Shown: positions 10,170 through 21,210, counted from the stretch's first letter. The stretch: 48,970 nucleotides of DNA from Mycoemilia scoparia (GCA_027575805.1 JANBPU010000119.1:1-48970), one strand, 5' to 3'. Program-made: numbers and translations. Notes: a model not told the origin generated them from the letters alone.

Positions 10170-11776
10170 GATATGACAACAATATAAAATAGGAACCAAT
10201 GAAAAGGAAAAAGTGTTTTGAGGAAAAAAGAGCAAAACTAGACCCAAGTGCTTAATATACTCACTTTCGCTGTTGTGGCTGGACAAAGGAATAAAGGAAT
10301 AAGTGCTTGTTATAATCACAAAGCAGAAATGATCAAAATTGATAATTGGTCACTACTGACTGATAACATGCATGTGGGTGGGTACTAATGCTAGTCGATT
10401 ATTGGCTGAGTGTTATCACAACGTGTTAGACAATGTGAATTCAAAAAGGCTTAGGCGAAAACCTTTGGGGTTTAGTAAAAATATTAATGTGAATAATGAT
10501 GTGATGTGACCCAGTGTTGAATGATTGTAGACATCAAATTTGTTAAAAAGTCTTTATGCTGTAAAGTTGTATATAACATGAAATTTATTATTTGAACCAT
10601 GAATTATAAAGAGGATGCAAAAATTATTATACAATGAAATCGACGCTTATTACCAAATCGCAGTCATCTATAAACGTTAACGCAATAGAAAGTATATTGT
10701 AAATTAGTGCTCAGGTCTTGTATAGAGTACATAATGCAAGATCCAGGATATGACTAGATGCATCTACAAGTTGAGGAGGAGGTTTATGTCTCAGCCAATT
10801 AAGTATAAGGTAGCTAGGTATTTTCGTCAGTATGAACGCTAAAAAGCGAACATTACAGCCAAATGCCTAAATCATCATAGTAAACTTGATCCTCATTGAG
10901 ATTGCACCTGAGATAATATCGAAGAAGGAAGAAATCGGTCGAGGGCCATCGTTTATACATACCTGTATCATAATTGCCATGTATAGGTGAGCAACCCAGA
11001 AACAAGGCCAACGAGATGATAAGCGAAGATGTATAATAAAACGAAGAGAACAAAGTATAAATGGATAGGATAGAGAGGGAAATGAGAGATAGTTTGTACT
11101 AGCAAATAGACAAACAGATCCGACTATTTATACCCAACAGCGTTGCCACTTTTTTGCTCAAGTGAAAATTTTTTGATAGTAGGGTAAGAGGCTGTTGATT
11201 AATTCTTTGATCACCTAGTTAACTCAACTTTATAGGCATAGCCCAACACATGTAAACATGGTCTAAACAGTTTTTGGTTTGTAATCTGGTACAGAACACG
11301 AGGCAGGGATTATTGAGCAAAATCAATACACAGAAAAGCTCTTTAAGCTTCTCTGGTTCTCTACTGACATTGCCTGGTTATTGCTACGGCTTCACAGATG
11401 CTGGCATATTGCGGCTCCAATATAATAAAGACAACATCTAAAGATGGCAAGCCATGTGAGCCGGCTGATGAATCACTGCCTCTCAAATATGAGTCAAGAA
11501 AGCTACAACCGTAGTAGATATCAAAACAAATGACAAGGCTTTCTCAGAGCAAGCAAATAACAGGACTGGGCAAAGGGAGCTTAGGTTTCAATATGCATCT
11601 AGCTAAAGGAAAATCAATTTGGTGTCTATGCTGATAAACAGATAATTATCTTCATCTCATTTTTAGTTTGAACTTTACCCTTGACTTTGTTTTGCTGGTA
11701 TTTTTAAAACACTTTTGTTCTTTAAAAATATATATTAAACCCCGCATAGACACACAAATTCGACATCACAGTCAAA
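10170..11776. other. Divergent intergenic region between metH and IleRS
   Basis: Holds the promoters and leaders of both genes. On the minus strand a TATAAATA at 11125-11132 is followed by a possible short transcript. It has a GTATGT...CTCAG intron-like segment (about 10928-10963) but only tiny reading frames, the longest without an ATG start. A short non-coding RNA or unused signals are both possible. No recognised gene. Confidence 0.4.
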
Positions 11777-14700
11777 ATGAGCGGTACACCTGAAGGTACT
11801 TATCTAAATTTTTGCTAAGATAAAAGTATTGCAACAGAAAAGGATAGAAATAGATAACCTCCTTCCATGAACAAATATATATGAATATATGCTTAACAAA
11901 TCGTTGAATTCATATTCAAATACAGGACAATTCTCTTTCCCAAAAGAAGAGGAAAAGGTTCTCGAGTTCTGGCGCGATATTGATGCTTTTAGAACATCAA
12001 TCGAGCTTTCAAAAGGCAGAAAGCCCTTTTCGTTCTATGATGGCCCACCTTTTGCCACTGGTCTTCCTCACTATGGGCATTTGCTAGCCGGTACTATCAA
12101 GGACATTATAACAAGATTTGCACACAACACTGGCCATTATGTTGAGCGTCGGTTCGGTTGGGATTGTGTAGCTGAGGGTACCCCAGTCGGTACTTCCAGA
12201 GGTTATGCTTTGCCTATTGAATATGCTGGTATTACCAATACCCAGATCCTTTCATACAACAGCCAAATGAAAGGATCAGTCTTTGCATCATCAGATATGT
12301 GGTTTGATCAAAAGGTTCGTGAGTGTGTTGAGCTTACCTTGGAAGATGGTCGCAAGATCGTATGTACCCCAGATCACAAGATCCGTACCAATGTCGGTTG
12401 GATGACTGCTGGTGAAATCCCCCTTCTTGACAAATCAGTTCGTATTGTTACTGGCATTGACCTTCCAGCTCACGGTACCGAATTTATCACAGATGATTCT
12501 GAATGCGAATGGAGCTTGTCTGCCGGTGATGTTACGACATTCTGCTGGAATAATGTTGAGGAGCGTGTTAAAACTTCGGCCTTCGCCAGTCTTGTTGGTT
12601 TAATGCATACTGACAAAACATCCATTGTTTATAATGATCAAGAGGCTGCTAGCTCGGCACAGTTGTTCTTTGATCACCAATTCGATGTAATGCAGGCCAC
12701 AGAGGCTTTCTATGAAGTAACTGGTACTATGGCAGAATGCAGCTTCTCAGAAAAGACCGGTCAATATGTGGTTGAAGTTCCTGAATCCTTCATTGCTATT
12801 TACAACTCTGTAATGCTCATGTCTAAGAACGATGCCTCTGGCTTCCCAGAATTCGTTCTTTCCAAGGATTGCCCAGTTGGTGTTGTGCGTGAATTCCTTG
12901 GTGGTCTCTTTGGTGGCAACGGTCTTGCCCCTGCTCTTGTTGAGACCAACAAGCTCAATGGTCCACAATTCCAAAGATCAGCTGCTGATTCCACTGAGCC
13001 ACTGTTTGCTCAGGTTACAGCTCTACTTGAGCGCACTGGAGTTACTGGCTCAACTACTAGCCAAGATGCTGTTACCATTAATGCTAGCTCTGTTACCGAG
13101 TTTGCTTCAAAGATCGGTTACCGCTACTCCGTTACCAAGCAGGCTATCCTTTCTGCTGCCACAGCATACTTCCGCATGAACGACAGCAGTGTCAATGCCT
13201 TAGAATGGCTCAAGTCTGTTGGTGCTGACAAGCTCTTCTCTGAAAAGTCGCTTCCAAAATCTCATGTTCCCACTTTCAGCCTAATGGTCTCGAATCGCGC
13301 CCCAGTTGGCCAAAAGCAGGTCTACGACGTCCGTGTTCCCGCCAACAGCTCATTCTTTGCCAATGGTTTGGCCATGCACAACTGCCACGGTCTTCCAGTT
13401 GAATACGAGATTGATAAATCTCTGGGAATCCAGGGCAAGGAAGATGTGTACAAAATGGGTATTGACAAGTATAACGCCGAATGTAGGTCCATTGTTATGC
13501 GCTACGCCACTGAGTGGAGGTCTACTGTCGAGCGTCTTGGACGTTGGATCGACTTCGACAACGACTACAAGACCCTCAACACTCCATTCATGGAGTCCGA
13601 ATGGTGGGCATTCAAGACCCTCTACGAAAAGGGACAAGTATACCGTGGTGTTCGTGTCATGCCTTACTCTACTGGCTGCGCTACTCCCCTCTCCAACTTC
13701 GAGGCTTCCCAGAACTACAAGGATGTCAATGATCCATCTCTCACTGTGATGTTCCCATTGGTCAGTGACCCAGAAGTCAACATTTTGGCCTGGACCACCA
13801 CCCCCTGGACCTTGCCCAGCAACTTGGCACTCTGCGTTCACCCCAATTTCGAATACATCAAGATCAAGGATGAAGAAAGTGGAAAGATCTTCATCTTGCT
13901 TGAGAAGCGCCTTGATTCTTTGTACAAGAACCCCAAGAAGGCCAAGTTCAAGAAGCTTGCAACCATCCCCGCAGCAGACTTGGTTGGCCTCGAGTACGTT
14001 CCAATGTTCGACTACTATGTACCCGAATTCAAGGGCAAGGCCTGGAAGATCGTAAGTGACGAATATGTCTCGGACGAAGATGGTACTGGTATTGTCCAGC
14101 AGGCTCCAGCCTTTGGCGAGGACGATTTCCGCGTTTGTACCAACTTTGGTATCATTGCTGGTGATCAGCCACCACCATGCCCAGTTGATGACAACGGCTG
14201 TCTCCAGGCTCCAGTCTCCGACTTCCTTGGTATGTATGTCAAAGATGCTGACAAGAAGATCATGAAGCACATTCGTGATGCTGGCCGTATGGCTCGTGAG
14301 GGCAACATCATGCATAGTTACCCATTCTGCTGGCGTTCCGACACTCCTCTCCTTTATCGCACTGTTCCTTCATGGTTCATCCGTGTAAAGGAAATCACTG
14401 AGCGCCTGTTGAAGAATAATTCTGAGACCTACTGGGTTCCAGGACACGTCAAGGAAAAGCGTTTCTCAAACTGGCTTGCCAACGCTCGTGATTGGAATGT
14501 TTCTCGCAACCGTTTCTGGGGAACCCCCATTCCACTCTGGGTCAGCGATGACTTTGAAGAAATTGTCTGCGTCGGATCCATCAAGCAGCTTGAGGAGCTC
14601 ACCGGTGAGACTGATATCACTGACATCCATCGTGACAAGATCGACCACCTAACTATCCCATCCAAGACCGGTCGCGGTGTTCTTAGACGTGTTGAAGAAG

Positions 14701-16364
14701 TATTCGACTGCTGGTTCGAATCTGGCTCTATGCCTTATGCTCAGAAGCACTATCCATTTGAGAACAAGGAAGAATTCGAGGCTACCTTCCCTGCCAACTT
14801 TATCTCTGAGGGTATCGATCAGTGCCGTGGCTGGTTCTATACTCTACTTGTTCTCTCCACTCACCTCTTTGACAAGCCAGCATGGAAGAACCTCATTTCA
14901 AGCGGCCTTGTCTTGGCTGCTGATGGCAAGAAGATGAGTAAGCGTCTCAAGAACTACCCTGATCCCAACCTTGTCATCGAGAAGTATGGTGCTGATGCTC
15001 TACGTTTGTACTTGATCAACTCGCCTGTGGTTCGTGCTGAGACCCTCAAGTTCAAGGAAGAGGGCGTCAAAGACATTGTCTCACGTGTCTTCCTGCCCTG
15101 GTACAACTCCTTGCGCTTCTTTACCACTCAGGTTCAGATGTATAAGCTTGAGACCGGAAAGGACTTCATGTATCACCACGATGCGCCAAAGAGTGAGAAC
15201 GTTATGGACCGTTGGATCTTGGCCTCTACCCAAACATTGATTAGATTTGTCCGTGAAGAGATGAACGCTTACCGCCTCTACACTGTTGTACCTCGTCTCA
15301 TTCTCATGATTGATGAGCTCACCAACTGGTACCTTCGTTTCAACCGCAAGAGACTAAAGGGTGAGGATGGCCCAGAGGAGACCGAGAAGGGTCTCAACAC
15401 TCTTTTCGAGGTTCTCTTTACCATGGCACGTATCATGGCTCCATTCACACCATTCTTGACCGAGAACATGTACCAGACTCTCAAGAAGTTCTTGCGCAAA
15501 GATACGTTTGAGGGTGACTCTCGTAGTATCCACTTCATTCCCTACCCCGATGAGCGCGAGGAATACTTTGACGAGGATATTGAGCGTGCTGTTGCTCGTA
15601 TGCAGACCGTAATTAACCTTGGTCGTTATGTACGTGAAAAGAACACTCTTTCACTCAAGATGCCTCTTCGTGAATTGGTCGTCATTCACTCTGATCCTCA
15701 GTACCTCAAGGATGTTGAGAGTCTTAGCGAGCGTATCAAGGATGAGCTTAATATCAGGAAGTTGACCCTTACATCTAACGAGAACTTCTATGGTGTTAAA
15801 TACATTGCTAAGCCAGACTATCGCGTATTGGGACAGAAGCTCCGCAAGGACCTCGCCACCGTTCGTAAAGGTTTGCTCACCATCTCTTCTGATGCTATCA
15901 AGCAGGCCTTTATTGACAAGTCATTGATTGTCAATGGTATCACTGTTGATGCCGCTGACATTAACATTGTCCGTGACTTTGATCCTGAATCCCTTGACAC
16001 ATCCTTGGTAGAGCAGAAGTACGATAGTGGCAATGATGGCGGCGTTCTTGTTCTTCTATCCACTGCTGAGGACCAGGCCCTCATTGAGGAGAAGCTTGCT
16101 CGTGAAGTTATCAACCGTATCCAGAAACTTCGCAAGAAGTTTGGTATGCAGCCCATGGACAGCGTCTTGTACTACTATAAGCTTCTTGAAGACAAGAATG
16201 ATCAACTAGCCAAGATCTTTGAGAGCCAGAGCGAATTCTTGGTCACCATGCTTAAGCAAGAAATTAATGCTGTTACTAGTGATGATCAGATTGCTAAGGC
16301 TAATGGTGAAGAGCAGGAGGTCAATGGATCCAGATTCCACCTATACTTTTCTCCCCCAAATTAG
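11777..16364 (+). CDS. ILS1: Cytosolic isoleucyl-tRNA synthetase precursor interrupted by an intein
   Basis: Charges tRNA-Ile; class Ia synthetase. The coding start is a 19-nt exon (11777-11795, MSGTPE) joined by a 130-bp intron (11796-11925) to a long exon. The join gives GQFSFPKEEEKVLEFW, which fits the start of yeast ILS1. Without splicing the downstream frame opens with a non-homologous leader. The precursor is 1485 residues, and removing the 406-residue intein leaves 1079, close to yeast ILS1 (1072). Precursor landmarks are the HIGH-type HYGH (55-58), the GWD|CHGLPVE motif split by the intein (87-492), the editing-domain motif TTTPWTLPSN, KMSKR (1009-1013) and the C-terminal anticodon-binding region (TNWYLRFNR). 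Only one cytosolic-type copy is visible and it has no obvious mitochondrial presequence, so viability should depend on protein splicing. Confidence 0.97.
12165..13382 (+). mobile_element. Intein with LAGLIDADG-type endonuclease region, inserted in IleRS
   Basis: A 406-residue in-frame insertion between Asp and Cys of the GWDCHGLP motif. Block A starts with Cys1 (CVAEGTPVGTSRGY). Block B is CTPDHKI with T68 and H71 of the intein. Block F/G is KQVYDVRVP followed by SFFANGLAMHN, ending in His-Asn with the extein Cys as +1 nucleophile, the canonical set for class 1 splicing. Between the splicing blocks lie two LAGLIDADG-like motifs about 102 residues apart: LVGLMHTDK (catalytic-position Asp at intein residue 150) and LGGLFGGNG (Asn at 252). 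The frame is uninterrupted over 1218 nt and no spliceosomal intron boundaries match the extein junction. Splicing competence looks intact; homing activity looks doubtful. Confidence 0.95.
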
Positions 16365-16553
16365 TGGATAGTAGTAGCTGATGGTTATTCTTAAGTCTTT
16401 TATTTTCAAAAACAACGATGTTATTTTGTTTAAGTTTTCGTTTATTATTTTAATAGTTACAATATATTTTGACTTGGTCAAACATTATTGTCCTTGTATA
16501 TTAATTATGTGTTACAGATGATATTGATCGATCATTTGACCATATATGATCAA

Positions 16554-16690
16554 AGTTCACAAGGCTTTAGGCAAAATGAGTCCTCAGGAGTTGCATTAAA
16601 ATGGCTGGTGCTTGGGTCAAAATCTGATGAGGACCCATTTCTGTCTACTATAGATTCGATTCCAAGTGAAATCTTGCCATATTTCACCTT
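16554..16690 (-). repeat. Family B dispersed repeat, inverted copy
   Basis: The reverse complement reads GAAATGGGTCCTCATCAGAT, then a TTTTGACCCAA-like stretch, TGCAACTCCTGAGGAC and AAAGCCTTGTGAAC. It matches the plus-strand copies at 44138-44233 and 46040-46166 over the whole core, and extends upstream with a 'GGCAAGATTTCACTTGGAATC'-like stretch as in the 46040 copy. Confidence 0.7.
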
Positions 16691-16875
16691 TAAGCATAAT
16701 ATATCTATATTAACAATACAATATGCCAGGTTGTTTTTTATTCAAAATGATATAGAATTCAACTAGATCCTAAATTTGCCTTTACTAATGGAATTTGATA
16801 GTATTGAATTTCCTGGGTGTATTGGAGGCCTTCTTGGTATTGCACTATCGGACAGTGATACTACTACCCCCATTA

Positions 16876-16903
16876 TCCAAAATGACTTTTAAGTCATTTT
16901 GGA
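16876..16903. repeat. Perfect inverted repeat (13-bp arms, 2-nt centre)
   Basis: TCCAAAATGACTT, then TT, then AAGTCATTTTGGA. It could form a hairpin or be a dyad binding site. It is about 500 bp downstream of the IleRS stop and close to the family B copy. Confidence 0.7.
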
Positions 16904-18059
16904 AATTTTGTCTCTAAAACCCATTCGGTTAGGACTTCAGCCATAATGATGGGCAAATAGGATGTTGATTTAGATATCGTTGACTTGAATAACAATAATT
17001 GAATAAACGCCAAGACCATAGTACAAAATTTATCCATAATAAAAAAGAGTAGTATCTAAAATATATTTAGATTTCAATATGCATGCTAAATAAGAAATGC
17101 CGTGATACTCATAAATCATGCAAAAGTCAATTTGTTGATAATTTCTGTTAGAGAGGTAGAAAGCACAAGTGAAAATCCTTGGAATCAATCTGTAATTAAA
17201 GTGGAAGGGGGGAGGTGAGGTGATGGTAGAATACATTCAATCAGGAAATGACATGTAGAAGTATGAAAATTATAAAACTCTTGGCTCTTTAAGACGTAGC
17301 CAAATGCAAAGCCCGACAAATCAGTTTGTATAGAAATCAAGTCACAAAGAGTAGATGAGTCGTCGTTGATTGATTTTGCTGGCGTTTTTTGCATCAAAGC
17401 GCCATTGAATCAACTCAACGAACTTGGTGTGTGTGCGTGTGCATGTAAGCTATATATTATTTTATAGAAATCTAGTTTTATCAATATCCAAAATACTTTG
17501 CCCTGGCATCATATTCAATAAAACCAAACTATCACATAAGTAAAACAGGCATGCTTATGATTTTCCATCATATATCTGGGTGGCTCTTATTTTGATGTGA
17601 TAGCTCTTACCATCAAAAAATAGAGATATTGTGTTCCCTTTATTTCAAAACCTTGATAGACCAAAGTCATGGCCAACTCAAATCTAATATCAATATTAAA
17701 CATACTTGACGACCTGCAAACTCTTTGCAAAATCATCTGGAATGTACACGCACTGGTTTAACCATATGGTCATATCCAAAGCCTTTATAACCACGCTATA
17801 CTCCTGGTAGTTTCTAAACCAAATATCACCACATCTCTTGTTGATTATTTTTCTTTAATATATTCCCACTACATTTATATTTATATAATTTGTTATTCAC
17901 CACAAGTATACATCCATTCATACTTTGTTAATTTGGCAAGAGTTTGGTGAGCTTTGGTATAGTCAACTACAACACTGCAAGAATATATTGAAATATATAT
18001 ACACACGGACCTACATATACTGATACAACTTTGGCTTGGACAAAGATATTGTGTAAACT

Positions 18060-19832
18060 ATGAAGTACGTCGCATTGCCCTTTCTGGTGGCCCTTGCCTC
18101 ACTTTCAGGACAAGTAGACTCCTATGCTGTCCAGATTCCACAGCCACCCCAAGCACCTGGATATGTGGTTCAGAATCCCCAGCCCCAGGTACCCGGACCT
18201 GTTCTCCAGCCATCCAGCGACCCAGTCCAGAAGCCAGCATATGACACTGCGCCTCAAGTGACTCTACCTACTATTCCACCTGCTCCCCAATACACTGCTC
18301 CTAGCATCACTATTCCTACTGTAGAGATCCCCACTTTGACCTCTAGCGATTGCGAAACATCGACCACCATCCCTACTAGCGAGTGCGAAGCACCAAGCAC
18401 TATCACTAAGATCCAGACAAAGCCCATCTATTCCACTGTCGTTGTTCCTAAAGGCTTTACAAAAACTATTTACAAAACAGCTCTTACTACCGACTATGTT
18501 ACAGTCGAGCCTGATTATGTTCCCACTGCTATCGTTGTCACGGTTACTAAACATAAAACCAAGACCAAGACTGTCACGAAGACAATCAAAGCAAAGCCTA
18601 CCGGGGAACCTAAGAATGAAAGCACTGGTAGGAAACCCAAGGACCCAAAGGACCCTGAAGATGGTGATGCTGGCAAGAAGCCTGGCGATCCAAAGAAACC
18701 TACAGAAAGCAGCTCCAGTAGCTCCAGTAGCTCCAGTAGCAATAGTAATAGCAGAAGTGGCTCATCAGGAGATCCCTATGAAGATGACCCTGGTGATCCT
18801 GAAAACACAAATCTTGGCAGGGATCCCAAGTCAAACAGCGGTGACCCTAAAAAGGACCCGAAAGATCCCAAGGATAAGGATCCTGAATACAGTGACCCTG
18901 AAGATACCAACCTTGGTAGAGACCCTGAATACAGTGACCCTGAAGATACCAACCTTGGTAGAGACCCTGGATACGAGGACCCTGGATCTCTATTCACCGA
19001 TTGCAATCCTGATGACTATGATGATGACGGTGATGATGACAATCCAGACAACTTCGAGGTCGAGTACTATTATGAAGAGTGTGATGGTGATATGGACCCA
19101 GAAGATGCTACCACAGGAGGTCCTGGCGGCTGTAATCCAAATAGCCCTAACTACCCCAACTGTTTGAACAATAACAACAACGGTGGCTGTGCTCCTGACA
19201 GCCCCAACTACCCTGACTGCTTGAATGGTAGGAATAATGGTGGCAGATGCAGTCCAGGCAGTCCCAACTATCCCGATTGTCTAAATGGCGGTAATAGCAA
19301 TGGCAGATGCAACCCAGGCAGTCCCAACTATCCCGATTGTCTAAATGACGGTAATAGCAATGGCAGATGCAATCCAGGCAGTCCCAACTATCCTGACTGC
19401 TTGGATAGCTATAACAACGGTGGGTGCGATCCAAATGACCCTTACTGTAACGATGCACATGCCAATGGAATGCATGGTGGTATTGGCGATGAAGACTGTG
19501 AGACTCCTATTTCTGTACCGCCTACATACAAGACTACTCCTGCACCTTATCAAACCAAAAAGCCAGGCTACCAGGTCAAGAAACCATCCTACCAGATCAA
19601 CAAACCAGGTTACCAGGTTAAGAAGCCATCTTATCAGGTCAAGAAGCCTGTTAGCAAGCCCAAATTATGCCTCAAGCGCAGATACCGTCGTGTCAAGAAG
19701 CCATCTAAGTCCAAGAAGGGTTGCCCAACTCCCTCAAAGACCAATAAGCCAACTCCTAAGCCTACCGGTGGCAATAAGGACCCCAAGCCTACTAAAGTCA
19801 ATACTGCTGCTTACCTGACCATGAATTTCTGA
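18060..19832 (+). CDS. Secreted low-complexity protein with Cys-repeat array and Tyr/Lys-rich tail
   Basis: A single-exon protein of 590 residues. It starts with a signal peptide (MKYVALPFLVALASLSGQVDS). Segments in order are: a Pro/Gln-rich region (about 25-90); a Thr/Lys-rich part (about 95-190); a Ser run (216-227); DP/PED repeats with an exact 42-nt tandem duplication (NLGRDPEYSDPEDT); an acidic Asp/Glu stretch (315-350); five copies of a Cys module C-x2-[NG]SPNY-P-x-CL with a period of 19-20 residues (358-447); and a tail of KPGYQVKKPSYQ repeats (about 490-530) ending basic. There is no membrane anchor or clear GPI signal at the C-terminus. The composition suggests a cell-wall or extracellular matrix protein that could be cross-linked through Tyr, Lys and Cys. 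I do not recognise a family. Confidence 0.85.
   Translation: MKYVALPFLVALASLSGQVDSYAVQIPQPPQAPGYVVQNPQPQVPGPVLQPSSDPVQKPAYDTAPQVTLPTIPPAPQYTAPSITIPTVEIPTLTSSDCETSTTIPTSECEAPSTITKIQTKPIYSTVVVPKGFTKTIYKTALTTDYVTVEPDYVPTAIVVTVTKHKTKTKTVTKTIKAKPTGEPKNESTGRKPKDPKDPEDGDAGKKPGDPKKPTESSSSSSSSSSSNSNSRSGSSGDPYEDDPGDPENTNLGRDPKSNSGDPKKDPKDPKDKDPEYSDPEDTNLGRDPEYSDPEDTNLGRDPGYEDPGSLFTDCNPDDYDDDGDDDNPDNFEVEYYYEECDGDMDPEDATTGGPGGCNPNSPNYPNCLNNNNNGGCAPDSPNYPDCLNGRNNGGRCSPGSPNYPDCLNGGNSNGRCNPGSPNYPDCLNDGNSNGRCNPGSPNYPDCLDSYNNGGCDPNDPYCNDAHANGMHGGIGDEDCETPISVPPTYKTTPAPYQTKKPGYQVKKPSYQINKPGYQVKKPSYQVKKPVSKPKLCLKRRYRRVKKPSKSKKGCPTPSKTNKPTPKPTGGNKDPKPTKVNTAAYLTMNF
18882..18965 (+). repeat. Exact 42-nt tandem duplication inside the secreted-protein gene
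   Basis: Two back-to-back copies of a 42-nt unit (first at about 18882-18923) encode the 14-residue acidic unit PEYSDPEDTNLGRD. The last bases of the second copy diverge from the expected continuation. Confidence 0.8.
19134..19420 (+). repeat. Cys-module array with 60-nt period
   Basis: Five tandem units encode the C..GSPNYPDCLN module. Two neighbouring units (about 19257-19316 and 19317-19376) are nearly identical at DNA level, differing at two positions I can see. This indicates recent unequal expansion. Confidence 0.8.
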
Positions 19833-20704
19833 ACCAATTAATAATATTTTTGGATTATTATCCTCCATGTTCTTTATACTATCTACTACGTATAACTATG
19901 ATGATGCATCATCAATAATTTATACACATACACTCATTTACAATCTATTAACTGGATTAATAATTCGAGCCATATACATATACCTTATTTTTAGTTTTAT
20001 TATTACTACTACTACTACTATTATTATTATTATTATTATTTTCTTGGCATCGTGATTGATAGATTTTTAAATAGATCTTTATATATAGCTATATGTTTAT
20101 GTTTTATTTGCTTCACATTTCTAATACATTTCATTTTTATTTAGTATATATGCTATATTATAATGATATAGGAATGTTGCTGATAGCTGTTGGTTTGGAC
20201 TTTTTGATTTATGTACTTGTGAGTTGATTCATTCATGTCTTTGTGGGTTTTGGTTCATCTATTTCAATAAATCAAATGCTGGTGCACTCCAGCACTCACT
20301 CCCATTACAAAGAACAAAGCTATGCAGTTTAACGATCTGATTCACAGGAACGCCATTTTCCAAAACAAAATTCAATCTTCATAAACAGCCGGTAGAATTC
20401 GATTTCAAGATCTGCATAGTTTGATTTCAAAAACAATTTCAGGGTTGGCAATAAATTACTAATTAATCAAAAGAAAGATAAAGGAGAGAAAGGCTCAAGT
20501 GCTTAAGAATGAATGATAATTCATGACGATAATAATTTGAAATATGGCTTGGATCCCCTTATCCTCTATCAAATATCTTGTTGGCGAGTATCAAATCCAT
20601 TATAGCCTTGAGAAAATACAGTTCGAATCTACATAATTTTTGACGCACATAATGATATCAGAACATATGTTTTACCAATTTATTACTCGACAGCCGTTGC
20701 TTTG
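19833..20704. other. 3' region and spacer with ATT/ACT microsatellite
   Basis: Contains a trinucleotide run (ACT then ATT, about 19999-20041) and AT-rich sequence. No gene seen. The convergent 3' ends of the secreted-protein gene and DHH1 fall in this area. Confidence 0.45.
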
Positions 20705-21007
20705 CTATTTCCATCCATAGCATCTAAAAACAACATTGCCAATGCTACTACACACTATACACAAAAATATAAAACAGACAGATGATAGATATACACAACG
20801 CAAGACTCGTCTCTTGCTTTTCCAAGAATCTGTCTTATTATCTGAAGAGGTAAGACGAAGAAAAGGAGGAAGGTCAAGTGCGCATATCGGATTCAGGGCG
20901 AAAGTGATAGATTTTTCATGCAAGGCGTAAGAGATTGTATAATGCAAGTTTAATTTGTAAGTTGTGCTATATGCTAAAGCCTCAAGCAATTGAGTTTGTC
21001 GGATCAT
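20705..21007 (-). other. Doubtful 100-codon open frame downstream of DHH1
   Basis: An ATG frame in good context (ACCACCATG) encodes 100 residues with one hydrophobic segment (about 72-92). It has no motif and lies about 200 bp past the DHH1 stop on the same strand, so it may simply be DHH1 3' UTR. Confidence 0.2.
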
Positions 21008-21210
21008 GGTGGTATAATTGGTAAAAGGAGGTTGCTAATATCAGGGTACACACAAGGCAATACAGCACTAGATATACATGACAGTTTAATGTTTCTAATA
21101 GGCAGTGGTCTTTATGTCGCTATTGCAAGTCGAGTACACAGCTTGCATTATAGACAGACCTATCGTGCGTGGTCATGAAAGCATTACTGCCAGATATACC
21201 CATGGTGGTA

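Larger units (their letters stand above)
16365..18059. other. Spacer between IleRS and the secreted-protein gene
   Basis: Holds the IleRS 3' UTR, a minus-oriented family B repeat (16554-16690), a perfect 28-bp palindrome (16876-16903) and the promoter of the gene at 18060. A 69-codon minus-strand frame starting at 17394 (after a TATAAAA-like site near 17460) has no recognisable motif. I do not call it a gene. Confidence 0.4.

Noticed and set aside
10853..11053. A 66-codon minus frame that looks like a signal peptide
   Set aside because: It starts at TTG, not ATG. An upstream TATAAATA and an intron-like segment exist, but the ATG-initiated frames are tiny.
11889..11925. The in-frame ATG at 11889 as the IleRS start
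   Set aside because: The 12 leader residues it adds have no similarity to IleRS. The upstream ATG at 11777 with a GT-AG intron (11796-11925) gives a proper family N-terminus in frame.
12165..13382. The IleRS insertion as a spliceosomal intron or an ordinary lineage-specific protein insertion
   Set aside because: It is open throughout, has no GT-AG ends at the motif break, and carries intein blocks A, B and F/G at the exact junctions.
13350..14315. A 321-codon open frame antisense to IleRS
   Set aside because: It is a shadow of the strongly codon-biased IleRS exon on the other strand; the plus-strand protein is unambiguous.
20705..21007. A 100-codon minus frame downstream of DHH1 as a gene
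   Set aside because: It has a good start context but no motif, is adjacent to the DHH1 stop on the same strand, and is best explained as 3' UTR; kept only as a low-confidence entry.
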